Part shown: piece by piece, positions 15,840 through 23,884 of the stretch
Layout of the letters: the number at the start of each line of letters is the position of its first letter
Position numbering within the stretch: position 1 is the first letter of the stretch
NCBI GenBank assembly: GCA_947491985.1
Contig: CANLLR010000008.1
Span: forward strand, 21,093-85,092
Length of the DNA: 64,000 nucleotides
Reading direction: 5' to 3'
Source: Flavobacteriaceae bacterium
Lineage (GTDB): Bacteria > Bacteroidota > Bacteroidia > Flavobacteriales > Flavobacteriaceae
Translations under genes and position numbers: made by a program
The notes under the pieces: generated by a model
What the model was told of the DNA's origin: nothing
Databases searched by the model: none
Seen by the model: the letters and a program-made list of their open reading frames with translations, nothing else

Positions 15840-18512
15840 TTAATCTGCTATATTCGGCGAAAGCCATTTTGTTGCTTTTTCTGTTGAAATTCCTCTTCTC
15901 TTAGCGTAGTCAATTACTTGATCTTCTTTTATTTTTCCGAGTCCAAAGTACTTACTTTCTGGATTTGCAAAATAATATCCAGAGACCGATGAAGCGGGCC
16001 ACATGGCCATACTTTCGGTAAGGGTCACGCCTATTTCTTGCTCGACATTCAGTAACTTCCAAATAGTTGGTTTTTCTAAGTGGTCGGGACATGCCGGATA
16101 ACCTGGCGCGGGACGGATTCCTTTGTATTCTTCATCGATTAAATCTTGATTGGACAAACTTTCGTCGGAAGCATAACCCCAAATTTCTTTACGGACTTGC
16201 AAGTGTAAATATTCGGCGAAAGCTTCAGCCAAACGATCACCCAATGCTTTGACCAAAATCGAATTGTAATCATCGAGTTGCTTTTCAAATTCGGCTGCTT
16301 TTTCGTCTACTCCAAAACCTGTAGTCACACAAAAACAACCAATGTAATCTTGCTTTTCGGTATCTTTTGGCGCTATAAAATCGGCTAAAGCAATATTAGG
16401 CGCACCAGCAGTTTTTTGAGATTGTTGTCGTAAAGTTAGAAGCTGGACGTTGGAAGCTGAAAGTTGCACTTCAATATCGTCATCATTTACAGTGTTCGCT
16501 GGGAAAATTCCGAGGATGCCTTTGGCGGTCAACCAGTTGTAGTCGACAATTTGCTGCAACATTTGCCGTGCGTCGTTGAATAAATGCGTGGCTTGTTCGC
16601 CAACCACTTCATCGGTTAAAATTGCGGGATATTTTCCATACAATTCCCACGAACTAAAAAACGGTGTCCAATCGATAAAATCAACCAAGTCAGAAAGGGC
16701 TACATCTATAGTTTTGACACCTATGAAATTGGGTTGTAATGGCGAGAAGTTGTCCCAATCCAATTGCAATTTATTTTTACGAGCGTCTTCAATAGAGAGG
16801 TGATTTTTATCGCGACTTCGGTTCAAATAGCCTTCACGAAGTTTATCATATTCTTCACGAATGGCTTTCACGTAACCTTCTTTGGTTTCGGCTTGCAACA
16901 AATTACTGGCAACCGTTACCGCTCTTGATGCGTCGTTTACGTGAACGACGGTTTGCTTGTATTCGGGTGCGATTTTCACGGCAGTGTGTGCTCGAGAGGT
17001 GGTAGCTCCGCCAATCATAATCGGAATTTTGATATTTAATTTATCCAATTCTTTGGCCAAATACACCATTTCGTCGAGCGAAGGTGTAATCAATCCGCTC
17101 AATCCAATAATATCTACGTTGTGTTCGACGGCAGCTTGAATTATTTTTTCGGGCGGCACCATAACGCCCAAATCGATGATTTCGAAATTATTACATCCTA
17201 AAACTACAGCAACAATATTTTTTCCAATATCGTGCACATCTCCTTTTACTGTAGCCATCAACACCTTTCCTGCCGAAGATGATTTTCCGTCTTTTTGAGC
17301 TTCGATAAATGGCAAAAGATACGCAACAGCTTTCTTCATAACACGAGCCGATTTGACTACTTGTGGTAAAAACATTTTACCGCTTCCGAACAAATCGCCA
17401 ACAACATTCATTCCGGCCATTAAATTGACTTCGATCACTTCGATGGCTTTATCAGAATTGGCTCTTGCTTCTTCCACGTCAATTTCGATGAATTCGTCAA
17501 TTCCTTTTACAAGTGAATGCGTTAATCGTTCTTGCACTGGATAATTGCGCCATTCTTGAATTGCTTTTTCATTGGCTTTGAAATCACCTTTAAAAGTTTC
17601 GGCTAAATCGAGTAATCGCTCTGTGGCGTCGTCTCTTCGGTTGAGCAGAACGTCTTCGACATGTTCGAGTAATATTTTGTCAATTTCATCGTAAATTTCG
17701 AGCATTTCGGGATTTACGATTCCCATTGTCATTCCGTTTTGAATAGCGTGATACAAAAAAGCCGAATGCATTGCTTCTCGAACTCTATCATTGCCTCGAA
17801 ATGAAAAGGAAACGTTGCTCACACCACCAGAAATTCCGGCATACGGTAAATTTTCACGAATCCATTTCGTAGCTCTGAAAAAATCAAGGGCATTTAATTT
17901 GTGTTCGTTCATTCCGGTTGCTACCGGAAATATATTGGGATCGAAGATGATGTCTTGCGCAGGAAAATGAACTTCGTTGACTAAAATATCATAACTTCTT
18001 TTGCAAATTTCGATGCGTCGTTCGAAGGTATCGGCTTGACCGTTTTCATCGAAAGCCATCACAATTACTGAAGCTCCGTAGCGTTTAATTAACTTGGCGT
18101 GATGAATAAACGTGGCTTCCCCTTCTTTGAGCGAAATCGAGTTTACGACACCTTTTCCTTGAATGACTTTGAGTCCGGCTTCAATAATTTCCCATTTGGA
18201 ACTGTCAATCATTACCGGAACACGAGCAATATCAGGCTCGGCTGCCATCAGATTTAAGAATTTGGTCATGGCAAAAACGCCATCGAGCATGCCTTCATCC
18301 ATATTAACATCGATGACTTGGGCACCGCCTTCGACTTGGTCGCGAGCTACTGAAAGTGCTTCATCGTACTTTTCCTCTTTGATTAATCGAAGGAATTTTC
18401 GAGAGCCTGTTACATTGGTTCGTTCGCCAACGTTAACAAAGATGGATTCTTCATTTACAAAAAGCGGCTCTAAACCAGAAAGCTGTAAATTTATTTTGTT
18501 TGTTCTTGACAT
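15840..18512 (-). CDS. metH: methionine synthase, C-terminal polypeptide (pterin, B12 and activation domains)
   Basis: Cobalamin-dependent methyl transfer from methyl-THF to homocysteine; this chain holds everything except the homocysteine domain. Order: pterin-binding domain ([14 protein letters not shown] near residue 28, [10 protein letters not shown]), cap and B12-binding domain with [10 protein letters not shown] near residue 440 and the [13 protein letters not shown] region, then the SAM-dependent activation domain ending [15 protein letters not shown]. The ATG at 18510-18512 ([10 protein letters not shown]) is chosen over the track start. The linker [16 protein letters not shown] is encoded by repeat-like DNA (about 16433-16469). 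Family MetH is normally one chain of about 1200 aa; here it is split with metH1 encoded upstream. Confidence 0.95.
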   Translation of the reverse strand: MSRTNKINLQLSGLEPLFVNEESIFVNVGERTNVTGSRKFLRLIKEEKYDEALSVARDQVEGGAQVIDVNMDEGMLDGVFAMTKFLNLMAAEPDIARVPVMIDSSKWEIIEAGLKVIQGKGVVNSISLKEGEATFIHHAKLIKRYGASVIVMAFDENGQADTFERRIEICKRSYDILVNEVHFPAQDIIFDPNIFPVATGMNEHKLNALDFFRATKWIRENLPYAGISGGVSNVSFSFRGNDRVREAMHSAFLYHAIQNGMTMGIVNPEMLEIYDEIDKILLEHVEDVLLNRRDDATERLLDLAETFKGDFKANEKAIQEWRNYPVQERLTHSLVKGIDEFIEIDVEEARANSDKAIEVIEVNLMAGMNVVGDLFGSGKMFLPQVVKSARVMKKAVAYLLPFIEAQKDGKSSSAGKVLMATVKGDVHDIGKNIVAVVLGCNNFEIIDLGVMVPPEKIIQAAVEHNVDIIGLSGLITPSLDEMVYLAKELDKLNIKIPIMIGGATTSRAHTAVKIAPEYKQTVVHVNDASRAVTVASNLLQAETKEGYVKAIREEYDKLREGYLNRSRDKNHLSIEDARKNKLQLDWDNFSPLQPNFIGVKTIDVALSDLVDFIDWTPFFSSWELYGKYPAILTDEVVGEQATHLFNDARQMLQQIVDYNWLTAKGILGIFPANTVNDDDIEVQLSASNVQLLTLRQQSQKTAGAPNIALADFIAPKDTEKQDYIGCFCVTTGFGVDEKAAEFEKQLDDYNSILVKALGDRLAEAFAEYLHLQVRKEIWGYASDESLSNQDLIDEEYKGIRPAPGYPACPDHLEKPTIWKLLNVEQEIGVTLTESMAMWPASSVSGYYFANPESKYFGLGKIKEDQVIDYAKRRGISTEKATKWLSPNIAD

Positions 18513-18533
18513 TTTATTTTTTTTCAACTTATA

Positions 18534-18568
18534 CAACCCTTTTAGGGTTTAGAACCTTAAAAGGGTTG
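18534..18568. promoter_or_regulatory. hairpin between the two metH halves
   Basis: CAACCCTTTTA and TAAAAGGGTTG form an 11-bp stem around a short loop. No T-run follows on either strand, so it looks like an mRNA-processing or stability hairpin instead of a terminator. It lies upstream of the metH2 ATG. Confidence 0.6.
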
Positions 18569-18580
18569 ATTTTCTACTAT

Positions 18581-19552
18581 TTATCTCGGTTTGAATTGAG
18601 ATGCCACTTCAGCAATGGCTTGGATATGTTCGGGTGTTGTTCCGCAACAACCACCGATGATGTTGATTAAATCATCTTGTAAATATTCCTTTATTAACGC
18701 TTGCATCTCGGCTGGCGTTTGATCGTACTGACCAAATGCGTTGGGTAATCCAGCATTGGGATGTGCCGAAATATTGAGTTGGGTGTTGTGCGCCAATCGT
18801 TTTAAATACGGCTTTAGTTGGTCGGCTCCCAAAGCGCAGTTGAAGCCAATGCTCAACAAATCGATGTGTTGAATGGATATTAAAAAAGCTTCTACGGTTT
18901 GCCCAGAAAGGGTGCGACCTGATGCGTCGGTAATCGTACCAGAAACCATAATCGGAATATCGAATTGGCGTTCTTCTTTAACTTCTTCTATAGCGAAAAG
19001 TGCCGCTTTGGCGTTGAGTGTATCAAAAATAGTTTCTACCAATAAAACATCGCAACCACCGTCAATCAATGCTTCTACTTGTTGTTTGTATGCAATGCGC
19101 AAATCATCAAAGGTTACGGCACGATAACCTGGATCGTTGACATCGGGACTCATACTTGCTGTTCGGTTGGTAGGTCCGATGGAACCAGCCACAAAACGAG
19201 GTCGGTCGGTAAACTCGTCGGCCACTTCGCGGGCAATTTTTGCCGATTCGTAGTTGAGTTCGTAAACCAAATCTTCAAGATGGTAATCGGCCATTCCGAT
19301 GGTGGTTCCAGAAAAGGTATTGGTTTCTACTATGTCGGCTCCTGCTAGAAAATACAAGCGGTGGACTTGCTTCACGGCTTCGGGTTGGGTGATGGATAGC
19401 AAATCGTTGTTGCCTTTTAGCGGATGCGGAAAGTCTTTGAAACGCTTGCCACGGAAATCGTCTTCCGAGAAATTGTTGCGTTGCAGCATGGTTCCCATGG
19501 CGCCGTCGAGCACAAGAATTCTTTCTTGGATGGCTTGTTGTATTTTTGACAT
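18581..19552 (-). CDS. metH: methionine synthase, N-terminal homocysteine S-methyltransferase polypeptide
   Basis: The homocysteine-binding zinc barrel of MetH as a separate 323-aa protein. Seen: [12 protein letters not shown] near the start, [11 protein letters not shown], and the zinc-binding cysteines in GFNCALG and [11 protein letters not shown]. The ATG at 19550-19552 ([11 protein letters not shown]) is chosen; the 12 upstream codons of the track ORF overlap leader repeats. It must work with the metH2 product, and both share one transcript. First gene after the SAM-I riboswitch, about 240 bp downstream. Confidence 0.94.
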   Translation of the reverse strand: MSKIQQAIQERILVLDGAMGTMLQRNNFSEDDFRGKRFKDFPHPLKGNNDLLSITQPEAVKQVHRLYFLAGADIVETNTFSGTTIGMADYHLEDLVYELNYESAKIAREVADEFTDRPRFVAGSIGPTNRTASMSPDVNDPGYRAVTFDDLRIAYKQQVEALIDGGCDVLLVETIFDTLNAKAALFAIEEVKEERQFDIPIMVSGTITDASGRTLSGQTVEAFLISIQHIDLLSIGFNCALGADQLKPYLKRLAHNTQLNISAHPNAGLPNAFGQYDQTPAEMQALIKEYLQDDLINIIGGCCGTTPEHIQAIAEVASQFKPR

Positions 19553-19626
19553 AATTGTTATTACACAGAGACTCACAGAGATTTTCACGGAGGCTCACAA
19601 AGTTTGTTTTAAAAATGAATAGTAAC

Positions 19627-19740
19627 TAGCCCTGATAGGAGTGGAAATCCTTTTTCTCGGTTTTCGATACTCGTTTTTTAAGCGAACTCGAACTGACGAG
19701 AAAAAGATTGCAACGCATAGCAGGAATAGCTTCTGAAAAT
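19627..19740 (+). repeat. dispersed repeat B, copy 2
   Basis: TAGCCCTGATAGGAGTGG, ATCCTTTTTCTCG ... CGAGAAAAAGAT, then GCAACGCATAGCAGGAATAGCTTC. The stem CTTTTTCTCG/CGAGAAAAAG is perfect. It sits inside the metH1 5' UTR, opposite to the direction of metH transcription. Confidence 0.8.
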
Positions 19741-19794
19741 TCAGAAAGTTCTTAAAAAAAATATGTTATCGTGGAAAGTGAGAATATTCTCGTG

Positions 19795-19897
19795 GTTATC
19801 TTTGCTTAAATTGCTTTAAACTAGAATGTAGCACCTTCTACAGGGGTAGGGTTGCTAAGCTTTCGTCGGGTCTATTCCCTCGGGCTTTCGTGATAAC
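19795..19897 (-). ncRNA. SAM-I (S-box) riboswitch controlling metH1-metH2-metF
   Basis: On the minus strand the aptamer runs from GUUAUCACGAAAGCC to GCAAAGAUAAC. Conserved S-box blocks in order: GAGGGAAUAGACCCGACGAAAG, UUAGCAACC, and the P3/P4 segment GAAGGUGCUACAUUC. P1 is GUUAUC/GAUAAC. A second GAUAAC (19765-19770) followed by a T8 run lies just downstream and can compete for the P1 5' strand, suggesting the expression platform. S-box RNAs turn off methionine genes when SAM is high. Confidence 0.9.
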
Positions 19898-19920
19898 AAT
19901 CAATAAATTTATGAACACTG

Positions 19921-19951
19921 CAAAGTAATAACATAGAATTGTTTTTTGCAA
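19921..19951 (-). promoter_or_regulatory. promoter of the metH operon
   Basis: On the minus strand, TTG (19951-19949), 21 bp, then TACTTTG (19927-19921), a close match to the flavobacterial TTG/TAnnTTTG pair. It ends 23 bp before the riboswitch, so the transcript would carry the full aptamer. Confidence 0.65.
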
Positions 19952-19970
19952 CTGTTTTGGTAAAAATAAA

Positions 19971-19994
19971 AAAACCCACTTTTGAGTGGGTTTT
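19971..19994 (-). terminator. terminator of the 20013-20912 gene
   Basis: AAAACCCACT-TTTG-AGTGGGTTTT, a perfect 10-bp stem directly downstream of the stop of the minus-strand T9SS cargo gene, T-rich on both sides. Confidence 0.85.
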
Positions 19995-20012
19995 ACATTT
20001 GTTTTGAACAGT

Positions 20013-20912
20013 TTAGTGCTTGATGAATTTAGAAGTTCCTAGACCCAATTCAGATTGAATCTTAACAAAATAAACACCAGCGCTTAATTTGGATGCATTA
20101 ATTTGTATTGTATTGGTATTGTATTGCATTTGCTGTACCGTTCTTCCGTTGATATCGATAATTTGAGCTGATTCGATAGTCGTTTGATTTATGGAAGTTA
20201 TGTTTAAAACATCGCTTACAGGATTTGGATGCATTGTGAAGTTGTTTGCAAAGAAATCAGGTGTACTTAATGTACGGTCGACCGAAAATTGATCGATGGC
20301 CACTTGATCAGAATTGGTTCCTAGCGGACCTCCATTGGGCACAAAATAGCGAAATGCTATTTTACATGAGGTTGCTACTGGCAATCCGGTTACAGTATAA
20401 CTATATAATGTCCATGCATTTGGATATACGCTAGTAGATAAAGTGGGATTGATATCAAGAGCTAATATTGTGAAATCTCCAACACTTGTTGGTCCCACTG
20501 GATTTGCAGCAGTACTACCATTAGGACTAATTCGCAACTGTAAATTATCGGCATAAACATTCGTACCACCACTAAGACCTTTTGACGAGTAAAAACTGAT
20601 TACGTCACCATCAATAAGACTAACAATTGGAGTTATCAACCAATTACTAATAGTATTATTTCCCGTTGTGCTGTTAAAATTAGCGAAAGCATAAGAAGTT
20701 GCTGCTGTACCGTTGTAAGCTCCGGTTCCGCCTCCAAAATAGGTGATTTGATTAGTGGATGCCTGCCCCCATTGATTTGCACCAGCTGGAACACTTGTAT
20801 TAACTTTTATCCAAGTTGCTGGAAAAACATCAAAATTTTCAGTTATTAAATTTTGCGCTTTACAAACACCAATTACAACTAATAATAAAACAGAAAGTAA
20901 ATTTTTTTTCAT
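20013..20912 (-). CDS. T9SS-secreted choice-of-anchor J domain protein
   Basis: 299-aa exported protein. Signal peptide MKKNLLSVLLLVVIGVCKAQ, then a jelly-roll domain of the choice-of-anchor J/cleaved-adhesin type (LITENFDVFPATW, NTISNWLITPIVSL, YFVPNGGPLGTNSDQVAIDQFSV), and a C-terminal type A T9SS sorting signal from about residue 220 (NFTMHPNPVSDVLNI ... GVYFVKIQSELG). It is predicted to be released or anchored on the cell surface by type IX secretion; ligand unknown. A tandem paralogue lies just upstream (21062-21958), and each has its own terminator. Confidence 0.85.
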   Translation of the reverse strand: MKKNLLSVLLLVVIGVCKAQNLITENFDVFPATWIKVNTSVPAGANQWGQASTNQITYFGGGTGAYNGTAATSYAFANFNSTTGNNTISNWLITPIVSLIDGDVISFYSSKGLSGGTNVYADNLQLRISPNGSTAANPVGPTSVGDFTILALDINPTLSTSVYPNAWTLYSYTVTGLPVATSCKIAFRYFVPNGGPLGTNSDQVAIDQFSVDRTLSTPDFFANNFTMHPNPVSDVLNITSINQTTIESAQIIDINGRTVQQMQYNTNTIQINASKLSAGVYFVKIQSELGLGTSKFIKH

Positions 20913-21016
20913 AATTCAAACAGTATTTTAGTCACAAAAGTAGCAACCTTTTAGAGTAATGCAAATAAAACTGGCACAAACTTAATTTGATTTATTTTCT
21001 CTTTTTTTTTTCATAA

Positions 21017-21042
21017 AAAAACCCACTAAAAAAGTGGGTTTT
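21017..21042 (-). terminator. terminator of the 21062-21958 gene
   Basis: AAAACCCACT and AGTGGGTTTT around an A-rich loop, downstream of the minus-strand stop. The stem is identical to the one at 19971-19994, so it was probably copied with the gene. Confidence 0.85.
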
Positions 21043-21061
21043 AAATTGTATTTCGAAGCTA

Positions 21062-21958
21062 TTAATTCTTAATGATTTTTGAAGTTCCAACACCTAAATC
21101 CGATTGTACTTTTACAAAATATACCCCTGAATTTAAATTAGAAACATTAATTTGTACCGTATCATTACCTACAGTCGTTTGATTTACTGTTCTACCATTA
21201 ATATCTATAACTTGTACAGATTCGATAGACGCTCCATTTTTAGCAGTAATGTTTACAACATCTTTCACTGGATTTGGATGCATAGCAAAATTAGTGGTAA
21301 AGAAATCGGCTGTACTTAATGGACGATTAATTAAAAAGGTATCCACTCCGATATAATCAGAATTGGCTCCAGTTGGACCTCCGCTAGTTACAAAATAACG
21401 AAAAGCAACTTTACTAGGTGTTGCCGATGGCAATCCAGTAACAGTGTAAGTATATTGAGTCCAAGTATTAGGATATCCAGTTGTTGTTAAATTTGGATTT
21501 ACCTCAACAGCAAGAGTTGTATACCCCCCGACTCCAGTATTTCCTACCGGATTAGCTGCAGCAGCAGCACCAATTCGCATTTGTAATCTGTCTGGAAAAG
21601 TGGTTGCTCCTGGAGTTGTAGTTCTAGTGTAAAAAGAAATTATATCTCCGTTTTGCAAACTTACTACAGGTGTAAAAATCCAATTGCTAATGGTATTGTT
21701 ACCAGCAACTGAATTAAAATTAACTCCCATGTAAGAATTAGGAGCTCCCGCAAAGGAATCAAAAGGACCTGAGACTAGCGGATCTGGATCAGTTGGATTT
21801 CCTTGAAACCATAATGGGTTTGTTCCTGCTGGTGTGCTTAAATTTAACATTGTCCAAGTTGTTGGTGGAGCGACGTCAAAATTTTCAGACAGTATAACTT
21901 GTGCTTGCACAAGACCTAATGTCAAAATCATAGATAAAGTAAGTAATGTTTTTTTCAT
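21062..21958 (-). CDS. T9SS-secreted choice-of-anchor J domain protein, paralogue
   Basis: 298-aa paralogue of the neighbouring gene with the same architecture: signal peptide (MKKTLLTLSMILTLGLVQAQ), the jelly-roll domain (NFDVAPPTTWTML, NTISNWIFTPVVSLQNGDIISFYTR) and type A sorting tail (NFAMHPNPVKDVVNI ... GTSKIIKN). Similarity runs end to end and extends to the terminator, indicating tandem duplication. Substrate unknown. It starts about 230 bp from the divergent metK, with the SAM-II element between them belonging to metK. Confidence 0.85.
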   Translation of the reverse strand: MKKTLLTLSMILTLGLVQAQVILSENFDVAPPTTWTMLNLSTPAGTNPLWFQGNPTDPDPLVSGPFDSFAGAPNSYMGVNFNSVAGNNTISNWIFTPVVSLQNGDIISFYTRTTTPGATTFPDRLQMRIGAAAAANPVGNTGVGGYTTLAVEVNPNLTTTGYPNTWTQYTYTVTGLPSATPSKVAFRYFVTSGGPTGANSDYIGVDTFLINRPLSTADFFTTNFAMHPNPVKDVVNITAKNGASIESVQVIDINGRTVNQTTVGNDTVQINVSNLNSGVYFVKVQSDLGVGTSKIIKN

Positions 21959-22042
21959 ATTAAATAGAATATTTTAGTTATGGATACAAAAGTAAAACCT
22001 TTTAGTGCCAAAAAAAAAATTTTTATAGTTAAAATGATTTAT

Positions 22043-22050
22043 TACATTTG
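22043..22050 (+). promoter_or_regulatory. -7 promoter box of metK
   Basis: TACATTTG is an exact TAnnTTTG match, 13 bp ahead of the SAM-II-like aptamer. No convincing -33 TTG was seen. Confidence 0.6.
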
Positions 22051-22062
22051 CACACGAAAATA

Positions 22063-22114
22063 CAAGAGGAAAAATTTGAACTGATTGCAACCTCGTAAAA
22101 AAATGCTAAAGCAA
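22063..22114 (+). ncRNA. SAM-II-type riboswitch upstream of metK
   Basis: CAAGAGGAAAAAUUUGAACUGAUUGCAACCUCGUAAAAAAAUGCUAAAGC has the SAM-II order: P1 GAGG/CCUC, the UUUGAAC and UGAUUGCAA loop, an A-rich linker and the 3' pseudoknot strand AUGCUAAA. SAM-II RNAs are known from alphaproteobacteria and Bacteroidota ahead of SAM/methionine genes. CUAAAG in its 3' strand can also pair with CUUUAG at 22123-22128, which is followed by T6, a weak terminator overlapping the aptamer. How this links to SAM is unclear. Confidence 0.82.
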
Positions 22115-22186
22115 CTTTTCTTCTTTAGTTTTTTACTGCGATTTCATATTTTTTTTTGTAAATTTTAATTTAAAAAATACAACAGT

Positions 22187-23437
22187 ATGGCTTATTTATT
22201 TACGTCGGAGTCGGTGAGTGAAGGACATCCAGACAAAGTAGCAGATCAAATTTCTGATGCATTAATTGATAATTTTTTAGCATTTGATGCGGAATCAAAA
22301 GTCGCTTGCGAAACTTTAGTTACAACAGGCCAAGTAATTCTTGCAGGTGAAGTAAAATCGAACACCTATTTAGATGTTCAGCAAATTGCTAGAGATGTTA
22401 TCAAAAAAATTGGTTATACTAAGAGCGAATATATGTTCGAAGCCAATTCATGCGGAATTTTATCAGCCATTCACGAGCAATCGGCAGATATCAACCAAGG
22501 TGTTGATAGAGCGAGTAAAGAAGAGCAAGGTGCGGGTGATCAAGGAATGATGTTTGGTTATGCCACCAATGAAACGGAAAATTACATGCCATTGGCGTTG
22601 GATTTATCACATGCTTTGTTGATTGAATTAGCCAATTTAAGAAGAGAAAATAACGAAATTACGTATTTACGTCCGGATGCTAAGTCTCAAGTTACTTTAG
22701 AGTATTCTGATGATAACAAACCGCAACGTATTGACGCGATTGTAATTTCTACACAGCATGATGATTTTGCTCCTGAAGCAGAAATGTTGGCTAAAATCAA
22801 AAGTGATTTAGTTGGTATTTTGATTCCGAGAATTAAAGCAAAATATCCGCAATATGCACATTTATTCAATGACCAAATTACCTATCACATTAACCCAACG
22901 GGTAAATTTGTTATCGGTGGACCACACGGAGATACTGGTTTAACAGGAAGAAAAATCATTGTAGACACCTATGGTGGAAAAGGAGCTCACGGAGGTGGTG
23001 CGTTTTCTGGAAAAGACCCAAGTAAAGTAGACAGAAGTGCTGCATATGCTACACGTCATATTGCTAAAAACTTAGTTGCTGCTGGTTTGTGTGACGAAGT
23101 TTTAGTACAAGTTTCGTATGCAATTGGAGTGGCAAAACCAACTTCCATTAATGTAGTGACTTATGGCACCTCGAAAGTGAATTTGACCGATGGTGAAATC
23201 AGCAAAAAAGTAGAAGCTATTTTTGATATGCGTCCGTATTTTATTGAGCAACGTTTGAAATTGAGAAATCCAATTTACAGTGAAACGGCTGCTTATGGTC
23301 ATATGGGAAGAACGCCACAAACCGTAACTAAAACATTTTCTGCTCCAGGTGGTAATCATAAAACAGTAACTGTTGAGTTGTTTACTTGGGAGAAATTGGA
23401 TTTTGTGGATCAAGTGAAAGCTGCTTTTGGAATATAA
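22187..23437 (+). CDS. metK: S-adenosylmethionine synthase
   Basis: Makes SAM from methionine and ATP. At 416 aa the length is normal for the Bacteroidota form. Visible signatures: [15 protein letters not shown] at residue 10, [12 protein letters not shown] near residue 116, the second signature [19 protein letters not shown] near residue 266, and GRTPQTV near the C-terminus. It is transcribed alone, with a SAM-II-type riboswitch in its leader and a strong terminator after its stop. Together with the metH operon behind a SAM-I riboswitch, both ends of the activated-methyl cycle are under SAM sensing here. Confidence 0.97.
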   Translation: MAYLFTSESVSEGHPDKVADQISDALIDNFLAFDAESKVACETLVTTGQVILAGEVKSNTYLDVQQIARDVIKKIGYTKSEYMFEANSCGILSAIHEQSADINQGVDRASKEEQGAGDQGMMFGYATNETENYMPLALDLSHALLIELANLRRENNEITYLRPDAKSQVTLEYSDDNKPQRIDAIVISTQHDDFAPEAEMLAKIKSDLVGILIPRIKAKYPQYAHLFNDQITYHINPTGKFVIGGPHGDTGLTGRKIIVDTYGGKGAHGGGAFSGKDPSKVDRSAAYATRHIAKNLVAAGLCDEVLVQVSYAIGVAKPTSINVVTYGTSKVNLTDGEISKKVEAIFDMRPYFIEQRLKLRNPIYSETAAYGHMGRTPQTVTKTFSAPGGNHKTVTVELFTWEKLDFVDQVKAAFGI

Positions 23438-23459
23438 AATTTCTAAAACCTAATTAATA

Positions 23460-23489
23460 AAAAGCCTGTTCATTAATGAACAGGCTTTT
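23460..23489. terminator. metK terminator
   Basis: AAAAGCCTGTTCATTAATGAACAGGCTTTT is a perfect 30-bp palindrome 22 bp after the metK stop, with A/T tracts on both sides, so it can act on both strands. Confidence 0.92.
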
Positions 23490-23812
23490 GTATTTATTCT
23501 TTTCTTTTGTCTTGAAACAAAAGAAACAAAAATTCAAGGCTATGCATCTTCGGCGGTCAAATTTATTCTTGTTTCCGAAATGAAAAGAACTCGCTACGCT
23601 CAAACAGCTTTTCATTTTTACGGACACTTCGAATATTTGACACTCGCCTGCAGATGCGAAAGCCAAAACCAATTTTGAAGTTTATATTTTATTTTCGACT
23701 TGCTTCGCGGCGGCGAAAATCCTTCTAAGATAATTCTGTAGTGAATAGATAATAAAATGGTATGAGGAGGATTCAGTGTTTTTTACTTTTTGTGTAAAGA
23801 CAAAAGAAGAAA
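23490..23812. other. gene-free stretch with repeat debris
   Basis: No credible gene. It begins with TTTTGTCTTGAAACAAAAGAAACAAAAATTCAAGGC, a self-complementary block (CTTG/CAAG, TTTTGT/ACAAAA), and echoes it at about 23794 (GTAAAGACAAAAGAAG). The 72-aa ORF on the minus strand is a by-product of this sequence. It looks like decayed dispersed repeats. Confidence 0.5.
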
Positions 23813-23884
23813 TAGCCCTGATGGAAGCGGCATCCTTTTTGGAGCAAAGCGGAAAAAAGATATAGCGTACAGCAGGTTCTTGGC
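23813..23884 (+). repeat. dispersed repeat B, copy 3 (short form)
   Basis: TAGCCCTGATGGAAGCGGC, ATCCTTTTT, a short GGAGCAAAGCGG loop, AAAAAAGAT, then AGCGTACAGCAGGTTCTTGGC. It ends exactly at the stop codon of the minus-strand outer-membrane protein gene. Confidence 0.8.

Noticed and set aside
23454-23672. 72-aa minus-strand ORF after metK
   Set aside because: It covers the metK terminator and dispersed repeat DNA; composition and lack of motifs argue against a gene.
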